Part shown: positions 57,713 to 64,000 of the stretch, in pieces | Layout of the letters: every line of letters begins with the position of its first letter | How positions within the stretch are numbered: the stretch's first letter is position 1 | NCBI GenBank assembly: GCA_030435675.1 | Contig: CM059621.1 | Coordinates: 12,958,001 to 13,022,000 of the forward strand | DNA from: Steinernema hermaphroditum | Taxonomy: Eukaryota > Nematoda > Chromadorea > Rhabditida > Steinernematidae | Direction of reading: 5' to 3' | DNA: 64,000 nt | The notes under the pieces: generated by a model | The model's input: only the letters and a program-made list of their open reading frames with translations | Databases searched by the model: none | What the model was told of the DNA's origin: nothing | Program-made: the position numbers and the translations under genes

Positions 57713-58795
57713 ATGGCGTCTCCTCCCACCACAACCTTCGGGGCGTTCGTGAAGGAGTGTGAGTCCTGCGACTGCAACTGCGGCTCCGACATTTGTTCCT
57801 GTGGGTGCTACTGCCTCTGCTGCTGCCGCTGTGACTGCGACCGTCAGTGCGTTTGCAGCTGCAAGTGTCGCCGTTTTTACAATGACGAGAACGGAGATAA
57901 CCAGGAAGAAGAGAACTTTGTCGACTACGAAGAACCTAACGGCGAACAGATCTGCGCCGACCCCGACTGTCCCTGCACGGCATGGAACTACTCGGATGAC
58001 CGTTTCGACGACGAAGCAGAATACGAGGGAGAGTGGCAGAGGCTGTCGGACAATCCCTCGGAGTGCAACTGCGACTGCTCCTGCTGCCATTCCGAAGAAG
58101 AGGGCGATCGCGAAGAGGAGGAAGAGGAGTCTTCGGAGAAAGAGGAGTGCAGCTGCTCCGATTCCGAGGAGTGCAGCTGCTCCGATTCCGAAGAGTGCAG
58201 CTGCTCCGATTCCGAGGAGTGCTCCGAGTGCGAGTGCTCCTACTGGGAGAACAGCAGCGAAGACGACTCGGAATCGGACGATTGCGATGATTCGGAAGAG
58301 GCGAGAGAGGGCCTGAAGAGTGATCGCTCGACGGTCGACTCCGACAGCTCCGAGCCGTGCGCCAACTCCGAAGACGAGTTCAAGTACGACATCGTGATTT
58401 CCGCTGCCTTCGGATCGGACGAAAGCTCCGCCGAGTCTTCTGAAGAGGGAGCTGAAGCTGCCAAAGAATCGTGTGACTCTTCCGAGCCTCAATGTCGCCA
58501 TAGCAAGGAAGAAGATTCAGAGGACGACCGGTTCGTCAACATGAACTGCTTTGAGGTACCAGTGCTGTACGACGAAATCGGCGAACTCAAGAAAACGGTC
58601 GCTGCGGGACAGGAGGAAGTGCGCCAACTGCGTGCAGAGGTTGGTCGACTTCGCGCTGCCTTGGAGATGCGCCATCAGGAGGAAGAAATCGTCGGATTTG
58701 GTATTGGAGATATGGTCGGCGTTGTCATGTGGACCGCTTTCGACACGGTCTTCTACTTTCTTCTCTTCTTAACCCTTGTTCTCATCATGTTCTAA
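57713..58795 (+). CDS. Cys-rich/acidic tail-anchored protein, novel architecture
   Basis: This is a single-exon, 360-residue frame with four zones. Residues about 14-55 hold 17 cysteines, mostly in CxC or CC pairs (CDCNCG, CSCGCYCLCCCRCDC), a metallothionein-like cluster. Next comes a long Glu/Asp/Ser region with more Cys pairs and three near-perfect copies of ECSCSDSE, coded by a 24-bp tandem repeat at 58145-58216. Then a short coiled coil (EIGELKKTVAAG, VRQLRAEVGRLRAALEM). Last, a C-terminal membrane helix (FYFLLFLTLVLIMF) ends at the last residue, so the Cys and acidic parts would face the cytosol. Metal binding at a membrane surface is inferred only from composition. No family was recognised. 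Long intronless coding is unusual in this window. Confidence 0.7.
   Translation: MASPPTTTFGAFVKECESCDCNCGSDICSCGCYCLCCCRCDCDRQCVCSCKCRRFYNDENGDNQEEENFVDYEEPNGEQICADPDCPCTAWNYSDDRFDDEAEYEGEWQRLSDNPSECNCDCSCCHSEEEGDREEEEEESSEKEECSCSDSEECSCSDSEECSCSDSEECSECECSYWENSSEDDSESDDCDDSEEAREGLKSDRSTVDSDSSEPCANSEDEFKYDIVISAAFGSDESSAESSEEGAEAAKESCDSSEPQCRHSKEEDSEDDRFVNMNCFEVPVLYDEIGELKKTVAAGQEEVRQLRAEVGRLRAALEMRHQEEEIVGFGIGDMVGVVMWTAFDTVFYFLLFLTLVLIMF
58145..58216 (+). repeat. 24-bp coding tandem repeat, three copies
   Basis: The unit GAGTGCAGCTGCTCCGATTC plus CGAG or CGAA is repeated three times and encodes ECSCSDSE each time. The copies differ by one synonymous G/A, so it is a recent expansion that could vary between strains. 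Confidence 0.9.
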
Positions 58796-58892
58796 GATCC
58801 TGGACTTTGCCACAAGACGGTCCTTGTTTGTTACCCGGTAATTCGATAAATTTATGTGCCAAAAGAGTGGAAACTTCAAGAGACGTAAGAAC

Positions 58893-59360
58893 CAGAGAAG
58901 TTTTTGTTGCAATTAACGAAAGGAAAACAAAGCGGCGAATATTTAATTGAATTACGAGCGCCGCGAAACGAGTTTACACTCCGCTTCGCCTATTTGTCGT
59001 CGAAGCGCCGAGAAGAGTCCCAACGGAACGTGCAGGGACAACGCAGGCTACCGTATCGGAACAGGGAGGTGGTTGTCGGTGGAGAGGCGAATCGTTAATT
59101 AAAATGACACTTCGCGCGGTGATTTATGTGTTTACTTGTAGTCCCTGCGCAGATCCATCACTTAGCCTGATCGGCTGATCGATCGCTGCGGGACCGTGAC
59201 GAGACACCCGAGGCGGAGCGTGGCAGGAGCTGGAGAAGAACCCATTGTGGGGAGAGGATTTGAGATCATTCACTAAGCGATGGACAGACAGTCTATTTTG
59301 AGACAGACCTGTCTCTTTTTATTGCAGCTAGACACGGTAGACACAGAAGCGTCTTATCAA
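58893..59360 (+). repeat. Left arm of the second inverted repeat
   Basis: About 468 bp, from CAGAGAAGTTTTTGTTGC to about CAGAAGCGTCTTATCAA, is an inverted copy of 61401-61866 (paired coordinates sum to 120759 over most of the length). A 9-bp GGTAGACAC duplication near 59335 and a few substitutions distinguish it. It has no coding capacity. Confidence 0.92.
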
Positions 59361-60147
59361 TAGTATATGTTGGCTCTTTTTGTGGGGAAAATTCCAAAAA
59401 AATGAAACGTTTTTGAAAATGAAGTCACGTTACTCTTAAAATAGATTTCCAGTGCGACCATCGAGAGCAATTCGTCACTTGTTTTTGCCCTTTTTGCCCT
59501 CTTTTGCCCTCTGATTGTAATACGTGCGATAGCCCACAACCGTATTTTTCCATCGAGAGTATGAGCACACGTTTAGAAAGTGTCAGAAAACCCGTGCGTT
59601 TTGAAATGGTCGACGTGATCTGCGATGTGCTGCATTACAGCACCCTTTCACCCAAACCCTGAAAGTCTTTCGGCGACGGCAGGGAGGGAGGATTTGTTGG
59701 AAACCATCGATGTGGCTCTGGCTGTGCCGCCTATCTGTGAAGTGAACGAGTCAGCTCATCCATACTAGGTGCTATATGGTTCACGACTCATGTAATACTG
59801 CCATGAAACTACAAGGTCAAGTGGCTTATCTTTGTTCTATGAAAGGACCAGTGGCGACAGAACTGAGATAAGCCCAGAGGTTGGGTAAATCGATATGAAC
59901 ATCGTTCGAAAGGTGAAATGGGCTAGTTCTAGCTAAGCCTTCCAGAATAGGTCTAATCGATTCATCGCCTACCAACCTGATCATGTAGGAGCAGCTTTGG
60001 AATAATATCGTGATATGGAAGTTTATTAAATTATGGAATGTACAAAAGAGAAAGCGGAGAAAGATCATTACGGTAGGAGGGAGGAGGGTTCGTTGCGCGG
60101 GGAGACACTGAGGGTGACTCTTCGGGAGAGTCTTCAGAAGACGACAT

Positions 60148-60426
60148 TCAGGAGAGCTGATCCAGCGGACTCTTCTCGGAGTCCTTTCCGATCAGTAGGT
60201 CTCCTGCAACGAAATGGGTGGTCAAGGGCCCGACTCCTGCAAGCCTACCTTTCTGCGGAGAGCTGTCGCCGTGGACAACGGCGACGACGGGGCTTCCGGA
60301 GATGGAGCCATGGACGGCGGCGGTAGTTTCGTCGATGGGCGAGTTGGAGCGGTACTCGATGGGGCCGGCGAGGGCGCAGACGAGGGTCAACGCGAGCAGA
60401 GCGAGGAGTAGGAGTCGTCGAAGCAT
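60148..60426 (-). CDS. Small secreted peptide precursor
   Basis: Exons 60249-60426 and 60148-60203 encode 77 residues. A strong signal peptide (MLRRLLLLALLALTLVCALA) is followed by a short mature part with GPIEYRSNSP, GSPVVAVVHGDSSPQK and a C-terminal GKDSEKSPLDQLS. No cysteines and no clear amidation or dibasic cleavage series are present. The ATG lies two bases after a CTTTCAG acceptor, pointing to trans-splicing. The single intron is 45 nt and stop-free, so retention would lengthen the product by 15 residues. The gene lies between the arms of the second inverted repeat. Confidence 0.65.
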   Translation of the reverse strand: MLRRLLLLALLALTLVCALAGPIEYRSNSPIDETTAAVHGSISGSPVVAVVHGDSSPQKGRLAGVGPLTTHFVAGDLLIGKDSEKSPLDQLS

Positions 60427-61400
60427 CTCTGAAAGAGAAGACGGTGAATGGAAGGCGGAGGGCCCCGAGTGGCGTCGGATCCGCCGAGGCGTTCCCCTTT
60501 TGTGGACGGGTCCCCTTGTCTTGTTGAATAACGAGTGACGAGTGCGGACAGCTGATAGGAGCGCCGCGGTGCGTGCAGGCGACGTTTCGCTAATTTTTGA
60601 TTTATTTTGCGACGTGTTGGCGCCTTGTCGAATTTCCGCGCGGCGCAAAAAATAGTGCGCGAGTGGTTCGCACTGAAAAACTGGTTGGCGCCGGGGCGCT
60701 TGTGCCCTGCTTCTGCCCGGGCTTCTTGCAGTCGGCGCACAAAAAGCGGACCCTCGAAGGAGGGCCCAACGGAGCGGATTTCAAGCCGATGACTCAGAGG
60801 CTGGTTCTGTGCTGACCTTCGTCCATGAAAGCTCTTCGGGGCTTCGGTGGTTCTAGACTCCTTCAAACGAACTCTGTCGTCGACCAAAAATTAGTCTCCA
60901 AATCGGTGATCGCTTCCACAGAAGGTGTAATTGTTGCTTGGAGGTCGGGAAATCAAATCGTCAAAGTGATCACTTGTCGGCAAACAACTTCCTGGTACAA
61001 CAGAAAACTTTGAGAAAAAGGGGCTCTGCTGTGGGTCTTGACAGCTTTGAACTCTGAAGAGACAGAGACACCTTTGAAGTAAAAGTCGATATTTGAAATC
61101 AATTCGATCCCATCACACGTTCAGTTCCGAACGCTGCAATCTTCGGATTCTTGTTTATCACAGATTTACCTCATCCGATGGTACACCTCGAATGAGTCTC
61201 GTATACACTGGTTTATTGGATTGAAAAGCAAAATTTTCCAATTCCAATTTTCCAAACCAGCATCTGTTCTGAATAACATTCATCATTATTAAATTTGCGT
61301 TTTTTTTTGTTCTTTTTCGCATAACAGTTTGCTAAGAATTTGTTTGTCAGTTACTTTTCACTTATTATGTTCCACTTGCTTCGACACATAATTATAAACC

Positions 61401-61866
61401 TGTTGATGAGACGTTTCTGTGTCTAGCTGCAATAAAAAGAGACAGGTCTGTCTGTCTCAAAATAGACTGTCTGTCCATCGCCTAGTGAATGATCTCAAAT
61501 CCTCTCCACCACAATGGGTTCTTCTCCAGCTCCTGCCACGCTCCGCCTCGGATGTCTTGTCGCGGTCCCGCAGCGATCGATCAGCCGATCAGGCTAAGTG
61601 ATGGATCTGCGCAGGGACTACAAGTAAACACATAAATCACCGCGCGAAGTGTCATTTTAATTAACGATTCGCCTCTCCACCGACAACCACCTCCCTGTTC
61701 CGATACGGTAGCCTGCGTTGTCCCTGCACGTTCCGTTGGGACTCTTCTCGGCGCTTCGACGACAAATAGGCGAAGCGGAGTGCAAACTCGTTTCGCGGCG
61801 CTCGTAATTCAATTAAATATTCGCCGCTTTGTTTTCCTTTCGTTAATTGCAACAAAAACTTCTCTG
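61401..61866 (-). repeat. Right arm of the second inverted repeat
   Basis: This is the inverted copy of 58893-59360. It has an extra GACA in the GACAGACAGTC stretch and an extra base in TTGTGGTGGAGAGG, and otherwise differs by only a few substitutions. The 2-kb interval between arms contains the small secreted peptide gene and AT-rich DNA. Confidence 0.92.
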
Positions 61867-62120
61867 AGCACCTCTGAGCCTCCCTCCCTATAAGTCAGTT
61901 GGATCTTTATACGAATTAGGGCGACTAAGATGGATGCCCGGGAGACGCTCGGGGCAATCACGCGTCCGCCACGGTGTGTGGGTTCGACTCCAAACGACGT
62001 CCTCGATCGATGTCGCGATCCGTCACCAAATCACCGCGAAACGATGATCGATTATCGGATTACGGCCGCTGACAGCTGATTTCGAAAAAAGTCTATTCTG
62101 TAGGGACACCGTCTCATGAC

Positions 62121-63101
62121 CAGAGTTGTCCGGGTACCCGAAAGTTCGGGTACCCGAAACCGAACCCGAACCCGAAACCGAAACTTTCGGGTACCCGAAA
62201 CTGAAACCGAACCCGAAACCGAAATTTTCGGGTACCCGAAACCGAAACCGAACCCGAAACCGAAATTTTCGGGTACCCGAAACCGAAACCGAACCCGAAA
62301 AAACCGAAACCGAAACCGAAACTTTCGGGTACCCGAAACCGAACCCGAAACCGAAACCGAAAACCCGAAGTTGTTTTTGAAGTTGGGGACATTTTTTTTC
62401 CTTTTTTCCCGCAGTCCTTTTCGTGCGTCCTTCAGTTTAAAACTAAACTGTCTATCAACGTGAAACTCTCAGAAAAGGTGGACGTCAAACTGTCTACAAA
62501 GGTTACGAAGTTAATGAACTTGTCGTCGGTGCATCCCACTCATGTTCACGTCATAAGCGCAGACCGACACTTCGGTACCGTTGTGGCGCCACGCTTACGC
62601 CCAAAGTTTGCACTAGCACGATCAAAACGGCGACCGAACGTACGAAATATCCTACTTTTTCTGGAGATCTCGATATCTCAAAGCGCTAATATAGGTTCTG
62701 GGTCTCGCCGCGCTGTGACTGATCGCTTTATGGGGTTTGAAAAAATAAAATCGCGGTTCGACAGTTCCAAAACACCGAAAATCAGGGAAATCCAACCGGG
62801 AAGTTCGGGTACCCGACCCGAAACCGAACCCGAAACCGAAATTTTCGGGTACCCGAAACCGAACCCGAACCCGAAACCTAAACTTTCGGGTACCCGAAAC
62901 CGAAACCGAACCCGAACCCGAAATTTTCGGGTACCCGAAACCGAACCCGAAACCGAAACCGAAATTTTCGGGTACCCGAAACCGAACCCGAAACCGAAAC
63001 CGAAGCGTTCGGGTACCCGACCCGAAAAACCGAAACCGACACCCAAACCCGACCCGAAAACCCGAAAAACCCGACCCGAAAACCCGAACCCGACAACTCT
63101 G
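62121..63101. mobile_element. hAT-type non-autonomous element, 981 bp, with 8-bp target-site duplication
   Basis: The ends CAGAGTTGTC and GACAACTCTG are perfect 10-bp inverted repeats starting CAGAG, the hAT terminal pattern. The direct repeat CTCATGAC flanks it exactly (62113-62120 and 63102-63109). Two arrays (62130-62375 and 62805-63090) consist of CGGGTACCCGAA palindromes joined by ACCGAACCCGAAACCG-like stretches. A non-repetitive core of about 420 bp lies between. The long glycine/phenylalanine frames seen here are translations of the repeat, not protein. There is no transposase, so mobility would depend on one supplied elsewhere. Confidence 0.92.
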
Positions 63102-63109
63102 CTCATGAC

Positions 63110-64000
63110 CTATAGTCTTCCTTATGCAATATCTCTCTTCCAGTTTGGTTCCGAAACAGAGCAAATTTCACGTGAAATTAACATTCGGTGATCATTGTCA
63201 TTTCGAAAACCTGAAAACCTTTTTAGCACGACTGGATAAAAACTTGTTCGCGTGAAAGAGTGGAATTCGGCTTTATCTATCTAAACCGGTCAAATGCACT
63301 TTAATACGCTCTATTGGCGTGCTAAAATTTACGCGTTTACAAAGTTCTAAAATCATCTCAAGCGCCCCCTAAAAATAGATTCGCCAATTGTTTTTCGATT
63401 TTCAAGCTTATAATTCGATGATGGTACCTCAACTCGAACAGTTCTGAGAAAAATGCATCCAGAACACGCGCCATAAGGACGCCCATTAGGATTCTCAACT
63501 CGTCAGTGTTGACATGCTCGTTCTTCACCTGACTCCGGCTCCAATTCTATCTTGTGTGTCTTCCGCAAGCACATCAAAAGCCCTCTTCATTTGTTATCCG
63601 ACTGCATCACACCTATGCTTACAAGATTACAGTTTTCCGGAATGCTCTCAATATCTCTTCCTTAACTCGTCGGTTTCTCACACAGCGAAAGTGCATACCT
63701 GAGGATGCATTTTACACTGAATTTCAGCAAGTCTTCGTGCAGATCTGTCCTGAGTGGGTCTAGTACCATACGTACCGTAGAGATGAAACTAGCGGAATAG
63801 CAAAAAAAACTCGATTCTCTGTCTAATTTCTAGAGGTCACTTTTTATCAGCGTACACCCAAAGACAAATATGAAGGAAAACGTTGACGAGGGAAATGAAC
63901 CCAACACAGATTCAAAACTGAGAACACTGTTAGACCAATACTAAACGAAGAAATATTCAGTTTGTCATTGAATGCATGTTTTCCATCCTTCTGACCACCG
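63110..64000. other. Nothing recognised
   Basis: After the hAT element only short frames without motifs are found up to the window end. A gene could begin beyond it. Confidence 0.5.

Noticed and set aside
57557..58501. A 314-codon frame antisense to the Cys-rich gene
   Set aside because: It is Ala/Leu/Val-biased, as expected opposite a Glu/Cys/Ser repeat gene. The sense strand has a start, coil and membrane anchor.
60387..60887. A frame of up to 166 codons upstream of the secreted peptide gene, minus strand
   Set aside because: It overlaps the peptide gene's start in another frame, is Arg/Ser-rich without a domain, and is probably promoter or upstream DNA.
62130..63090. Possible CRISPR array
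   Set aside because: Repeat units are irregular and joined without unique spacers, lie within a transposon, and the genome is eukaryotic.
62114..63164. Long Phe/Gly and Thr/Glu/Pro repeat frames
   Set aside because: They are translations of the hAT element's CGGGTACCCGAA arrays in several frames, not proteins.

Overview
The window reads as nuclear DNA of a nematode, probably a rhabditid-type worm. Introns are very short (mostly 38-50 nt) and end in TTTCAG-like acceptors. Several start codons lie just after an orphan splice acceptor, as expected for spliced-leader trans-splicing. The gene set also fits: a worm-type Argonaute with a degenerate slicer site, a short chemoreceptor-like GPCR, expanded carboxylesterases and small secreted proteins. 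No genus can be named from the sequence alone. Exon joins were worked out by hand from reading frame and splice sites.

Layout. 1-4.8 kb has no gene I can support. 4.8-15.6 kb is dense: a GPCR, a DM9-repeat protein, tRNA-Arg(CCT), the exosome subunit EXOSC7/RRP42 with a small gene nested in its intron, the RNase P subunit RPP21, a secreted Cys-rich protein and two tandem RING-CH (MARCH-like) membrane E3 ligases. 15.7-20 kb holds two tandem carboxylesterases, the first broken by a deletion. 20.8-28 kb holds two small membrane or secreted proteins, an F-box protein and an SLC17-type transporter. 28.3-32.6 kb holds a degenerate enoyl-CoA hydratase copy, a tandem-domain SRR1-like protein and the intact mitochondrial enoyl-CoA hydratase.

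The main structure is a palindrome. Arms at about 34.05-40.03 kb and 46.38-52.37 kb are exact mirrors about one axis (paired coordinates sum to 86414, with no indel noticed). Each arm carries the coatomer gamma-subunit gene (COPG) and a convergent Argonaute gene. The inner 5.5 kb looks almost identical, introns and intergenic DNA included, while the outer ends are clearly diverged; that pattern suggests arm-to-arm gene conversion. The 6.35-kb spacer holds a carboxylesterase homologue that has lost its catalytic Ser and His, its main intron packed with nested mobile elements, and a kinesin-1 heavy chain cut down to motor, short coil and tail motif.

53-64 kb holds two tandem PMP3-like proteolipids, an unidentified helical protein, a small basic protein, an unusual Cys-rich and acidic tail-anchored protein, a second inverted repeat (about 470-bp arms) around a small secreted peptide gene, and a 981-bp hAT-type non-autonomous element with a perfect 8-bp target-site duplication.
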